In this document: positions 17,941-27,044 of the stretch, one piece after another
How the letters are laid out: each line of letters begins with the position of its first letter
Position numbering within the stretch: the first letter of the stretch is position 1
From: VXNE01 sp965248075
Lineage (GTDB): Bacteria; Pseudomonadota; Gammaproteobacteria; Pseudomonadales; Azotimanducaceae
NCBI GenBank assembly: GCA_965248075.1
Contig: CBDFIL010000003.1
Span: forward strand, 434,001-498,000
Reading direction: 5' to 3'
DNA: 64,000 nucleotides
The notes under the pieces: model-generated
Seen by the model: only the letters and a program-made list of their open reading frames with translations
What the model was told of the DNA's origin: nothing
The model's database searches: none
Program-made: the position numbers and the translations under genes

Positions 17941-19572
17941 GTGACTTCGACACAACCCGCTTCCGCTCAGGATGCCGATCGGCCACTCGACGCGCTGATC
18001 GTGGGCGCCGGATTCAGCGGCGTGTATCAACTCTACCGGCTCCGTGAACTGGGTTTCTCCGCGCGCATCTTCGAAGCGGGAGCCGGATTTGGCGGCGTCT
18101 GGTACTGGAACTGCTACCCCGGTGCGCGGGTGGATTCTCATGTGCCGAACTACGAATTCTCGATCGAGGAGCTGTGGCGGGACTGGAACTGGACGCAACG
18201 GTTCCCGGCCTGGAACGAGTTGCGCCGCTACTTCGAGTACGCCGACCACAAGCTGCAGCTCAGCCCCGACATCGAGTTCGACACGCGGGTCACCGGCGGT
18301 GAATTCGACGATGACCGCAACGAGTGGCTGGTAAGTACCGACGACGGTCGCACGACCCGCGCACGATTCCTGATCCCCTGCATGGGCTTTGCGGCGCGAG
18401 CACATGTCCCCGACCTGAAAGGCCTCAAGACCTTCGCGGGCCCCTGTCACCACACGGGCCACTGGCCGCAGGACGGTTTCGACATGACCGGCATGCGCGT
18501 TGGTGTGATCGGTACCGGCGCCAGCGGCGTGCAGGTGGTTCAGGAAGCGGCCAGGGTCGCGTCACACCTGACGGTGTTCCAGCGCACGCCGAACCTGGCG
18601 TTGCCCATGCGCCAGCGCCAGCTCGACGCTGAGCGCCAGCAAGCGGCCAAGAGAGACTATCCCGAGGTCTTCAGGCAGCGGGCGGAAGCAGCCAGCTCGT
18701 TGTTCGACATCGTGGCGGACGAACGCGCCGCCCACGAAGTCTCGGCAAAGGAGCGGTTGGCAGCATTCGAATCCGCCTGGCAAAAAGGCGGGTTCCATTT
18801 CTGGGTCGGGACGTTCAGCGACATCCTCACCGACGAGACCTCCAACCGGCTGGCCTACGACTTCTGGCGAGACAAAACCCGGGGACGCATCGAGAACCCC
18901 GCTCTCGCGGACAAGCTGGCGCCGATGGCGCCCCGGCATCCTTTCGGCTGCAAACGTCCTTCCCTCGAGCAGAACTTCTTCGAGGCGTTCAATCAACCCA
19001 ATGTCACGCTGGTCGACGTGCGCGAATCACCCATCGAGGAAGTCACCTCGACCGGCGTGCGCACGGCCGCGGGATCACATGAGCTCGACCTGCTTGTGTT
19101 GGCAACCGGGTTCGATACGAGCACCGGAGGCTTCACTCAGATGGATCTGCGCGGCACCGATGGCATCTCGCTAAAGGAACGCTGGGCGAACGGCGTGGAG
19201 ACCTATCTCGGCATGGCGGTGCCACACTATCCGAACATGCTGATGCTCTACGGGCCCCAGAGCCCTGCGCCATTCTGTAACGGCCCCACATGCGCCGAGG
19301 TGCAGGGCGATTGGGTCGTCGACTGTCTGACGCATCTGCGCAAGCGTCAGATGGTTCGCATCGAGGCGCTGTCCGCCGCCGCGAAGTCCTGGAGCCAGGT
19401 GATTGCGGAGGCGGCCGAACTCACTCTGCTGCCGCGGGCTGACTCCTGGTACATGGGCGCGAACATTCCCGGCAAGCACCGGGAGCTGCTCTACCATCCG
19501 ATGGTTCAGGACTACCTGGCACGCTGTCGGGACGCAGCGGCCAACGGCTACGAGGGATTCGAGTTGCGTTGA
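17941..19572 (+). CDS. Flavin-containing Baeyer-Villiger monooxygenase
   Basis: A 543-aa enzyme with two Rossmann motifs, GAGFSG (residues 22-27, FAD) and GTGASG (191-196, NADPH), and between them the BVMO fingerprint FAGPCHHTGHWP (165-176) of the FxGxxxHxxxWP form. It resembles cyclohexanone/phenylacetone monooxygenases, which insert oxygen next to a ketone to form an ester or lactone. The GTG start is preceded by a strong AGGAGG. The type B carboxylesterase encoded convergently next door could hydrolyse the product; that is an inference from position. Confidence 0.9.
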   Translation: MTSTQPASAQDADRPLDALIVGAGFSGVYQLYRLRELGFSARIFEAGAGFGGVWYWNCYPGARVDSHVPNYEFSIEELWRDWNWTQRFPAWNELRRYFEYADHKLQLSPDIEFDTRVTGGEFDDDRNEWLVSTDDGRTTRARFLIPCMGFAARAHVPDLKGLKTFAGPCHHTGHWPQDGFDMTGMRVGVIGTGASGVQVVQEAARVASHLTVFQRTPNLALPMRQRQLDAERQQAAKRDYPEVFRQRAEAASSLFDIVADERAAHEVSAKERLAAFESAWQKGGFHFWVGTFSDILTDETSNRLAYDFWRDKTRGRIENPALADKLAPMAPRHPFGCKRPSLEQNFFEAFNQPNVTLVDVRESPIEEVTSTGVRTAAGSHELDLLVLATGFDTSTGGFTQMDLRGTDGISLKERWANGVETYLGMAVPHYPNMLMLYGPQSPAPFCNGPTCAEVQGDWVVDCLTHLRKRQMVRIEALSAAAKSWSQVIAEAAELTLLPRADSWYMGANIPGKHRELLYHPMVQDYLARCRDAAANGYEGFELR

Positions 19573-19631
19573 GACTGCCGGCGCGAGAGGCTGGTGCGGA
19601 CCAGGGAAAGAGCCAGGAGCAGTCGCGAGGA

Positions 19632-21305
19632 TTACTCCGGCACTATACTCCGACCCCGCCGTCTGTCTTCGTACCCATCCGTGATCAGTTTGACCTCAGC
19701 CGCCCGCAGTCCCTCTACGCGATAGATCCGCGGACCCAGAACGAGCATCTCCGGATTATCAGCGGAGTACACGGGCCATTCTATGAGGCCCTCCACAGAG
19801 GGGTCTCCTGTCTTTGCGAAGTTCGTCCAGATCTGCATCATCAGTGTCGAAAAACGCCTGTCCTCCGGGAGATCGTCGATTTTGAAAATAAACGAGCCCA
19901 AGTTGCCAAAAACGTAGGGTATCTCCGCCGCATGAAAAGCCTTCAACCCCGTATCTCCCTGGATCGATGGATGCCAGTTCCACCAGTAGAGATAAACATC
20001 GCTGTTGATTCTGGCCATCATATCGGCCCAGACGCGCGTCGGCTGCGTGAAAAGGAAATCGGTCTGGAAATCAATGTATGACTGCCTTGCCCGTGCAGGT
20101 GTCGAGTCCGGGTAGTGTTCGTAAACCTGCTCGCCCACCTCAGGTAGCTGCGCTGCCACCACCTCTGCCATGAGGCCGCGGTAGTCCAGTTTCGCAGCAA
20201 TCTGAGGATCCAGCAGATCAGCCAGCAGATCAGGGTTGAAGGGGGTCGCTTCATCTGCGGTTGAACCGATCAGCACAGGTACGTCCGCTTGCCTACCCTG
20301 GCTGAAGATATCGTGAATAGATTCCGGGAGAACAAACCCATCGACAATCGTAAACCAATCGAATTTCGGAATCCCTTTCAGCTGCGGACTGAAGACCTCC
20401 TGATCATTCTCATAGTTACGCATGATTGCCTTCGCAGGCAGTTTTCTGAGACTGGCCAGATCGAGCACCTCGCCACCGGCAAAAGCTCTCGCCATTTTCT
20501 GACCCATGGCTTCGGCTGACGGTGCGTAGCTGGTCGGTTGTTTCAGGTAGGGCAGCGGCAGAAAACGAGCGCCACTTTGGCCAATAACCTTGTGAAAGAG
20601 CCCGCGGGCGATGGGACTCGCCTGTAATACATTCGTACTCCATGATCCCGCTGACTCTCCAAAGATGGTGACATTGCCGGGGTCACCGCCAAAATTGCTG
20701 ATGTTGTCGCGGACCCAGCGTAACGCCGCGATCTGGTCGAGATAACCCTGGTTTCCCGACTGGCCCTTGTTCTCCTCGGTGAGTTCAGGATGTGCGAAGA
20801 AACCGAAAGGTCCCAGTCGATAATTGATGGTGACTATGACAACACCCATCCTGGCCAGTTCATCACCGGGATAGAGCTCACCGGCGCCCCTCACAAGCGC
20901 GCCGCCGTGGATCCAAACCATCACAGGCAGCCTGTCATCTGTCGATGTCGCCCGCGTCCAGACATTCAGGTGAAGGCAATCCTCATCCATCGAATCACCT
21001 GGTGTTGCCCCACCAGCACGATAAAACTCGTTAGGTTCTTTCGGTTGAACACACTTCGATCGATACCGGCCTGCGCCGAGAACACCCGGCCACGCCTCTA
21101 CTGGTGCCGGTGGCGCCCAGCGGCGTTCGTTTACGGGCGCAGCCGCGTAAGGGATACCGAGATACCGATTCAACCCGTCTGCATCAGCAACGCCCTCGAT
21201 CCAGCCACCCTCGACCGCGAGCCGTTCATTGACGGGAGAAGCAATAGTTTGAATAGTCGCCACGCCTAAAACCAAAGCAAGTGCAACAGCCAACTGTGCT
21301 TTCAT
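19632..21305 (-). CDS. Type B carboxylesterase, exported
   Basis: A 557-aa alpha/beta hydrolase of the carboxylesterase/para-nitrobenzyl esterase family. The order is a signal peptide (LAVALALVLGVATIQTIAS), the GIPYAAAPV block, the oxyanion motif HGG (133-135), the nucleophile elbow FGESAGS (Ser218), a probable catalytic Glu in GSTADEAT and a His in FHAAEIPYVFGN. It would act in the periplasm. Its base composition is visibly more AT-rich than the flanking genes, a feature shared with the TonB receptor 29 bp upstream, which suggests they were acquired together. Confidence 0.9.
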   Translation of the reverse strand: MKAQLAVALALVLGVATIQTIASPVNERLAVEGGWIEGVADADGLNRYLGIPYAAAPVNERRWAPPAPVEAWPGVLGAGRYRSKCVQPKEPNEFYRAGGATPGDSMDEDCLHLNVWTRATSTDDRLPVMVWIHGGALVRGAGELYPGDELARMGVVIVTINYRLGPFGFFAHPELTEENKGQSGNQGYLDQIAALRWVRDNISNFGGDPGNVTIFGESAGSWSTNVLQASPIARGLFHKVIGQSGARFLPLPYLKQPTSYAPSAEAMGQKMARAFAGGEVLDLASLRKLPAKAIMRNYENDQEVFSPQLKGIPKFDWFTIVDGFVLPESIHDIFSQGRQADVPVLIGSTADEATPFNPDLLADLLDPQIAAKLDYRGLMAEVVAAQLPEVGEQVYEHYPDSTPARARQSYIDFQTDFLFTQPTRVWADMMARINSDVYLYWWNWHPSIQGDTGLKAFHAAEIPYVFGNLGSFIFKIDDLPEDRRFSTLMMQIWTNFAKTGDPSVEGLIEWPVYSADNPEMLVLGPRIYRVEGLRAAEVKLITDGYEDRRRGRSIVPE

Positions 21306-21334
21306 CGCTCTTCCTTTCTTTCGCGCCGCTCATC

Positions 21335-24058
21335 CTAGAAATACCAGTCCGCTCTCAAACCGATGGTTCGCGGCCGCAGTGTTCGAAACCGGTTGAAAGT
21401 AAAGAAATCCGGATTCACATAAATCAAATCGTCGTTATTGAGCACATTTTCACCATACAGCGCCAGGGTGTACTTATCCGTTTCCCAGCCGACCTGGAGA
21501 TTCACATTTTCGAAGGCATCCGTATATTGAAAGTTCGTGTTGGGTGTCGAAGAACCCGCTATATTGGGCAGTGCATTCGGGTACTCACCGACATGCTGCA
21601 CGTCCACCCTGCTATAGATCGCACCACCGCTGCCTAACGGGTAGGTGTACTGCGCAAATGCAGAGACCTGTCTCTCGGGAGCGGCCATCGGGCTACCCTT
21701 GACCGCACCGGCCCCGATAGCCTGCGCCTCGGTCAAAGACACAACTTCCGCAGATGCAAAGGTGAGGTTCAGACCAAGTTGCAGGTTAGCGGTGGGCCAG
21801 TAAAGCAACTCCGCCTCTATCCCTTTAGACTCCACATCGCCAGAATTACCGGTATAGGGAAAACCGTCAGACTGACGCGTTAAGCCTACCTGGATGGCCG
21901 GCCAATCGATGAAATAGGCCGCGACATTGGCCTGCAATCGACCATCCAGCCATCGCGTCTTCGCACCCAGCTCATAATTCCAAAGCTCATCGGAGTCACT
22001 CCCTAGTGGAATTATCGTGGGGTCGTTAGGATCAACGAGCGATCTGCCGCCGTTATTATACGCACCGGCGTTCGGGTGCGGACGACGGAAACCCTGTGCC
22101 GACGTGAAATAGAACGTTTGGTCATCGTTGGGCTGCCAGTTGATGCTGAACTTCGCTGTCGTCGCGGATTGCTTACCCGTGGTTGCACGGGCCGGGGGAC
22201 GGGGTGCCCAGGTCGCGACGCCGGCCTCCCCTGCCAATACCATATCAATAACGGTGGTAGAGTTGCCGGCAACCGTTTGGTCGTCAAACTCGAACTCGGT
22301 GTAGCGAACCCCTGCCGTCAGACTCAGCGTCTCTGTGAAGTGATAATTCAACTCCGCGAAAAATGCCGCCTCGTTGTTTTCAATATCGCGGAAAACAATA
22401 TCCATAGAGACACCAGCCAAGGGTCGGGGGTGTGGCAGCCCCGAATAATCGATTGCCTCGGAATCCAGGAACTCCCTTGAAGTGTAGAGAGAGCCAAGGA
22501 AATCGGTTTGACGATTTAGATAAAAAAGTCCTGCCAGCCACTCTACCTTGCCGCCATGTGAAGAGACCAGGCGAAGTTCCTGCACGAAAGCATCCTGGTC
22601 TAGCGTTTCATTGTAATGAAACGGCATGACGTCCACAAAAAAACCGTCCAGAACCAGATCCCAGTAATGCTCACTCATCGCCCAGGTGGTGGAGGAAACG
22701 AGTTGCGCCCAGGGTAAATCGTACTCGAAGTTGAGGTTGAGATGATCGTTCTCAAGCCAGATCCCCTCTGATTCATGGCCCGCCGTTTTATTTTTTCCGA
22801 GCGCAGGTTGCGTTGTGTCCTGTTCGGTTGCAGCATTTTTGTCGTCACGCATGATGGAGAAGGTGAGCGCGGATCGATCGTTCGGTTCCCAGCGAAGTGA
22901 AGCTCGCGCGCCCCACTCTTCCGAATCGTTATGGTCTTCGACGCCCGGTTGGCCCCACGCACCCACATTATCGATGTAACCTTCCTCGTCCCGCACATAA
23001 CCCACCAAACGCAGTGCAACACTGTCAGAGACAGGTATATTAACCATCCCGTTGTATCGCTGCCGGATACCACCACCGTCCGTCGAGCCTACGTCCACCC
23101 GAACCGACGCATCGAACCCATCCAGGTTTGCCTTGTTGGTGATGACGCGAGCTGCGCCGCTCAGAGAACCGGAACCGAAGGACGTTCCCTGGGGTCCCCT
23201 CAAGACTTCAACGCGTTCCACGTCATACAAGCGGAGATCGGGTGTGAAGATAGAGAAGCTAGTCACCGGCACTTCATCGTAATACACGGCGACTGGTTTC
23301 TGATCGCCGACGCCGCTCAGGGATGTGGCGGTCTGGACACCCCTGATGGTAAACTTTTGAAAGTTCCTGGGACCGGTAAGGTTCACTCCAGGCGTCTGCC
23401 GCGCAAAATCGTCGAAGTTCTCGATCCCCTGGCGATCCAGATGTTCCGTCGTGTACGCCGTGATGGCGATCGCTGTATCCTGCAGCGACGTGTCGCGCTT
23501 GGTCGCTGTGACGACGATCTCCTCGATAACCACCTCATTCGAATCAGTGGTTGCGTCGTCCGCCGCGATGGCCGCCGCGCCGGAAGTGGCGAATATGGCC
23601 GCGGCGATGACCGTGCCCAGGCGTTTCAGCAGTGGTGCTTTTGTTGTCCGCGGGTCGGGCGTCAGTTCGGCCACCAACTGCAGTCGCGTGACGATGATAG
23701 CCTCACCCTTGATGCGGTATTCCAGGGCCGTACCGGCCAGCAGTCGCTGCAGCGCTTCGTCGGTCGTGTATTCACCCTGCAGACCCGGCGTGTTGCCGCT
23801 GGCATGGTGGTGAACCATCACCGTCAGCTCCGCCTGTTCGCCGAACTGGAGCAGCGCGGCAGGAAGTTCCTGTGCGTCTATATCGAAATGCCTGACGGCA
23901 TTGAGTTGATTGGTCGGTTGTTTGTCCATGCGTCCCCCTCTGGAGTCGGACGTATCAGCGAGACAGGCCCATCCGACACCTAGAACAAATGTCAGGACTG
24001 CGCCTTTCCACAGATACGACGCACGGATCCGACCGAACCCTAGACTGTCCCTCCTCAT
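21335..24058 (-). CDS. TonB-dependent receptor with N-terminal STN signalling domain
   Basis: A 907-aa outer-membrane receptor. The order is an N-terminal hydrophobic segment, an STN domain (about 56-122: HFDIDAQELPAALLQFGEQA), a second signal-peptide-like stretch (GTVIAAAIFATSGAAAIA, about 148-165), a TonB-box-like EEIVVTATKR, the plug (GVNLTGPRNFQKFTIRGVQ, VEVLRGPQGTSFGSGSL) and a beta barrel ending in an aromatic residue (LRADWYF). With FecR and the ECF sigma factor directly upstream it forms a cell-surface signalling set. The substrate is unknown. The barrel part is more AT-rich than the STN part. Confidence 0.92.
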   Translation of the reverse strand: MRRDSLGFGRIRASYLWKGAVLTFVLGVGWACLADTSDSRGGRMDKQPTNQLNAVRHFDIDAQELPAALLQFGEQAELTVMVHHHASGNTPGLQGEYTTDEALQRLLAGTALEYRIKGEAIIVTRLQLVAELTPDPRTTKAPLLKRLGTVIAAAIFATSGAAAIAADDATTDSNEVVIEEIVVTATKRDTSLQDTAIAITAYTTEHLDRQGIENFDDFARQTPGVNLTGPRNFQKFTIRGVQTATSLSGVGDQKPVAVYYDEVPVTSFSIFTPDLRLYDVERVEVLRGPQGTSFGSGSLSGAARVITNKANLDGFDASVRVDVGSTDGGGIRQRYNGMVNIPVSDSVALRLVGYVRDEEGYIDNVGAWGQPGVEDHNDSEEWGARASLRWEPNDRSALTFSIMRDDKNAATEQDTTQPALGKNKTAGHESEGIWLENDHLNLNFEYDLPWAQLVSSTTWAMSEHYWDLVLDGFFVDVMPFHYNETLDQDAFVQELRLVSSHGGKVEWLAGLFYLNRQTDFLGSLYTSREFLDSEAIDYSGLPHPRPLAGVSMDIVFRDIENNEAAFFAELNYHFTETLSLTAGVRYTEFEFDDQTVAGNSTTVIDMVLAGEAGVATWAPRPPARATTGKQSATTAKFSINWQPNDDQTFYFTSAQGFRRPHPNAGAYNNGGRSLVDPNDPTIIPLGSDSDELWNYELGAKTRWLDGRLQANVAAYFIDWPAIQVGLTRQSDGFPYTGNSGDVESKGIEAELLYWPTANLQLGLNLTFASAEVVSLTEAQAIGAGAVKGSPMAAPERQVSAFAQYTYPLGSGGAIYSRVDVQHVGEYPNALPNIAGSSTPNTNFQYTDAFENVNLQVGWETDKYTLALYGENVLNNDDLIYVNPDFFTFNRFRTLRPRTIGLRADWYF

Positions 24059-24079
24059 CCCCAGGTAATCTGAACTGGC

Positions 24080-25108
24080 CTAGGGTGAACGGGCTTCATA
24101 CAGGATGGTGACACCGGCGGCATTGTCCTGCGGGGTCACCGGAACGACTTCGCCGAGCAGGGTCACCATCGATTCGCGGTCGCGAATATGGATGATCCCT
24201 GTGACCGGGTAGTCAGGCACCCCCTCGGCCACCTGCACCTCGCTATGGGTATAGCGTGAGATTTCCCTCGCCGCCACGCGCAGCGGCGTGTTGTGAAATC
24301 TCAGCATGCCCTGCTGCCAGGCGGTAGCGGCTTCGGCATCGGTCTGCTGTTCGTTTCTGATCCGGCCGGACGAGTCGATCTTCAACTGTTCGTTGGCATC
24401 GAGTATCACCCCGTCCTGCCAAATTCGAGGCGCTCGTTGGGACAGGATGGCGGTGAAGTCCTCGGGGAGGCCGGGCACCACGGCAACCCGGCCCTCGATC
24501 ACGGTGACTGCCCACTCGTCGTCGTCCCCCCGGCGCACGGCGAAGCGGGTGCCGACGGCGATCACGCTGTGCGCACCGGCGCGCACCACAAACGGCCGCG
24601 CGGCGTCGTGATCGACGTCGAACACGCTTTCGCCACGCTTGACGATGACCTCGCGAACCCTCGGGGTATAGCGGACCTCCAGGTCGGAGGCGGTGTTGAC
24701 GTGCAGCCGCGAGCCGTCGTCGAGCGCCAGCTGGCGCTGCTCGGTCTTGGCGGTGGTAATGGTCATGACCGGGGTACCTGGTGGCCCAATGCCCTGCCAC
24801 CAGAGGACTGCCAGCAGAAGTGACGCTGCCGTGGCCAGGCCCGTGATCCACATGGCGCGGGACCGCCGCGTACGGTTTGCGGACGCAAGGTTCAACTGGC
24901 TGAGCTCGTCGCGCGCCCAGGACTCCAGGGCGCCGACGTCGTGCCATTCCTGCTCGATACGCGCGTAGGCCAGTTCGTGCTCGATGTCCGCCGCGAGCCA
25001 CTGGTTGAACTCGTGGCGCTCGGCGCTGGTGACATCAGGGGCGCGCAGCCGGGTGTACCAGCTGGCGGCCTGGGCGTTCCTGTCGTCTTGCATGGCGCTA
25101 TCCCTCAT
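24080..25108 (-). CDS. FecR-family anti-sigma factor
   Basis: A protein of about 340 aa with the FecR layout. The cytoplasmic N-terminal domain carries the conserved pattern AASWYTRLRAPDVTSAERHEFNQWL, followed by one membrane segment (AMWITGLATAASLLLAVLWW, about 84-103) and a periplasmic FecR domain (LDDGSRLHVNTASDLEVRY, VIAVGTRFAV). The C-terminal part folds as an STN-like segment that contacts the receptor. It overlaps the end of the sigma factor gene by 11 bp and precedes the TonB receptor by 21 bp, so the three are probably one transcription unit. An alternative ATG is at 25093. Confidence 0.9.
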   Translation of the reverse strand: MRDSAMQDDRNAQAASWYTRLRAPDVTSAERHEFNQWLAADIEHELAYARIEQEWHDVGALESWARDELSQLNLASANRTRRSRAMWITGLATAASLLLAVLWWQGIGPPGTPVMTITTAKTEQRQLALDDGSRLHVNTASDLEVRYTPRVREVIVKRGESVFDVDHDAARPFVVRAGAHSVIAVGTRFAVRRGDDDEWAVTVIEGRVAVVPGLPEDFTAILSQRAPRIWQDGVILDANEQLKIDSSGRIRNEQQTDAEAATAWQQGMLRFHNTPLRVAAREISRYTHSEVQVAEGVPDYPVTGIIHIRDRESMVTLLGEVVPVTPQDNAAGVTILYEARSP

Positions 25109-25676
25109 GCGGCGAGTCGGCGACCGTCGAGATCGTCGTCAGTGCACGGGTCATGTGGTACTCCACCGACTTCTGCGACAACCCGACCTGGCGGGCGATT
25201 TCCGCGTAGGTGTGTCCCTCGAAACGGTGCAGCAGGAATACGTGCCGCGTCTTCACGGGCAGGGCCGCCAGTGCCCGTTGCACGGCGATGAGCCGCTCGC
25301 GCCCCAGCAGGATCCGCTGCGGGTCCCCTGCCGTTTGCGCCTCTTCGCTGGCATCGACCGCGTGCTCGCGCAGAACCCGCCGCCGCACCTCGCGACGGCG
25401 CAGCACGTCGAGCGCCATGCGGTTCGCCATCGTGAAGAAAAAGCGGCGCAGATCCTGGATGTCCTCCCGGTCGGCCTGGCGCAGGAGTTTCTCGAACGCG
25501 TCGTGCGCGACCTCCCGCGCGTCCTCGGCGTTGCCGAGTCGGCGGGACAGCAGGCGGTGCAGATCCGGCGACGCGTGCTCGTAGAAGTCGACGATCTCCG
25601 CCCGTTGCAGGGACTTTTCCGGTTGGCGGGAGTCGCTCACATCCAAAGTCCGTCCAACACGGCCGTACACACCCAT
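25098..25676 (-). CDS. ECF RNA polymerase sigma factor, FecI type
   Basis: About 192 aa with sigma region 2 (FYEHASPDLHRLLSRRLGNAEDAREVAHDAFEKLL, then FFFTMANRMALDVLRRR) and region 4 (ALAALPVKTRHVFLLHRFEGHTYAEIARQVGLSQKSVEYHM). The linked FecR and STN-TonB receptor make it the regulator of the downstream uptake genes. The start is uncertain: ATG at 25676 or GTG at 25640, neither with a good ribosome-binding site. A 65-bp piece of its region 4 is duplicated at 29496-29560. Confidence 0.9.
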   Translation of the reverse strand: MGVYGRVGRTLDVSDSRQPEKSLQRAEIVDFYEHASPDLHRLLSRRLGNAEDAREVAHDAFEKLLRQADREDIQDLRRFFFTMANRMALDVLRRREVRRRVLREHAVDASEEAQTAGDPQRILLGRERLIAVQRALAALPVKTRHVFLLHRFEGHTYAEIARQVGLSQKSVEYHMTRALTTISTVADSPHEG

Positions 25677-25727
25677 AGTCGATGTACTGACGAGCGAGAG
25701 GATGGATACCCTAAGATTTTTCGCAGC

Positions 25728-25812
25728 GGGCGAGAATCTCGCAGCCCGCCTCCACACCGTCGGCGATGCTCAGCGACGGCGGCCTTCGAGGCTGCGTAGA
25801 CCGGCGCTATTG
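25728..25812 (-). pseudogene. Scrambled fragment of the SDR gene
   Basis: Two short stretches here match the SDR gene at 27045-27809. First, gagaatctcgcagcccgcc followed by cgtcggcgatg parallels about 27185-27220. Second, cgacggcggccttcgagg followed by gcgtagaccg parallels about 27328-27355. They are joined directly, so the hundred or so bases between them in the parent are missing. It is a relic with an internal deletion and has no coding capacity. Confidence 0.6.
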
Positions 25813-25914
25813 AGCGCGCCGATGTTGAACCGGAAGTATCCGCAGTCCATCCGTGGTGCTCTGCCGAAGCCGCGCCGGCGGCATTCCTGCGCGACGAAAC
25901 CCCCTCAGGACGCG

Positions 25915-26760
25915 TCAGCGAGACTCGGCCTCCCGGAGCCGCGCCTCCAGCTCACGAACGCGGGCTTCCAGGGCAAGGCGAGCGACCTGCTCCCGTTCCC
26001 GTTCCTGCCTCCGCAAGGCCTGTTCCCGTTCACGCGCGGCCTGTTCCCGTTCCCGCATGGCCCGTTCCTGCCGGTGGGCGACGCGATGCTCCGACCAGGT
26101 GCGGAAGACCTCCCCGGTCGCGGCGTCGCGAAACCGGAGGTGGCCGTCCTCGATCCACAGGTCCATCCCGAGCACCGCACTGCTCAGCGTACGTCGTCCC
26201 TTCTCGACGCGCGCCGGGAGGGGGCCATACGTACCGTCCTGCAACGTCAAGCCCTGCAAAGGCGGGTCGAAGTACTCGTCCTTCGGATCGAACATCCAGT
26301 ACTCCTGGATCCCGAGCTCCGCGTAGAGCGCGCGCTTCGGACCGACATCCTGCTTCCAGGTGTTCTGCGACGCCACCTCCAGCACGAAGTCCGGGGCCTT
26401 CGGTTCTTCCCAGAGCTTGTAGGTCATCCGGTTGTGTCGCGGCGCGCCGAGCACCACGAAGACGTCCGGCGCCACGGACTTGGCGGGGTTGCCCTCTTCG
26501 TAATAGATCAGCAGGTCGCCGGAGACGTAGATGTCCGGGTGGTCTTCAAAGTGGCCACGCAGGACGTCCAGCGCACCCAGGATGGCCGTGAGCTGCCAGT
26601 CGTTCTCAGCCAGTGGCAGGCCGTCGGAACTGGGATAGAGCGGATCCTCGGTGGGAAGCTCCGGTTTCCTGCGAGGGGTTACCCCCTCGCGCTCCCCGGC
26701 TGAAGGTTGCTTCATGCGAGGGGTTCCCCCCTCGCGCTCCCCGGCTGAAGGCTCCTTCAT
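25915..26760 (-). CDS. Uma2 family (DUF820) putative nuclease
   Basis: The core of about 250 aa contains IYVSGDLLIYYEEGNPAKS, VAPDVFVVLG, APDFVLEVASQNTW and KRALYAELGIQEYWMFDP, as in Uma2 proteins. It ends in a long arginine/glutamate-rich coiled coil (EREQAAREREQALRRQERER). Uma2 members are predicted PD-(D/E)xK enzymes of unknown role. The N terminus lies in a 45-bp tandem repeat read in frame, so the start may be at 26760, at 26715, or just after the repeats. A relative lies at 16935-17711. Confidence 0.8.
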   Translation of the reverse strand: MKEPSAGEREGGTPRMKQPSAGEREGVTPRRKPELPTEDPLYPSSDGLPLAENDWQLTAILGALDVLRGHFEDHPDIYVSGDLLIYYEEGNPAKSVAPDVFVVLGAPRHNRMTYKLWEEPKAPDFVLEVASQNTWKQDVGPKRALYAELGIQEYWMFDPKDEYFDPPLQGLTLQDGTYGPLPARVEKGRRTLSSAVLGMDLWIEDGHLRFRDAATGEVFRTWSEHRVAHRQERAMREREQAAREREQALRRQEREREQVARLALEARVRELEARLREAESR

Positions 26761-26806
26761 GCGAGGGGTTCCCCCCTCGCGCTCCCGGCTGAAGGCTCCT
26801 TCATGA
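26676..26806 (-). repeat. 45-bp tandem repeat, three copies, in frame
   Basis: Three units of 45 bp start with atgcgaggggtt (plus strand) or a close variant. Each carries a palindromic core, gcgagggg/cccctcgc, and the word ctccccggctgaagg. Because 45 is a multiple of three, the units translate on the minus strand as MKEPSAGEREGGTPR-type 15-residue repeats at the N terminus of the Uma2 protein. The third unit is slightly shortened. Confidence 0.85.
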
Positions 26807-26890
26807 CGACGCTCCGCGATCGTATGCGGCCGTGCCACCCGGCCCGTTGCAGCCAACCGTAGCATGGCTTCGCCCACATCTGCATTCGAA

Positions 26891-26971
26891 CAGGTAGGCG
26901 AAGTCTGACCGCGAATCCGACCGACCCATAGACCGCAATCGCTCCGAGTGCGGTGGGACTTCGCCTACCTG
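26891..26971. repeat. 81-bp element with 15-bp perfect inverted ends
   Basis: The sequence caggtaggcgaagtc at 26891-26905 is the exact inverse of 26957-26971. The 51 bp between them hold no ORF. The size and structure fit a paired REP element or a very small MITE. It lies between the Uma2 and SDR genes, and a GTAG is present within each arm. Confidence 0.7.
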
Positions 26972-27044
26972 AGCCCAGACGCATGTTGCTCCCGACGAAC
27001 GAACAGAGAGCACACGGCCCATCTTTGCGGACCAGGACTTCGCG

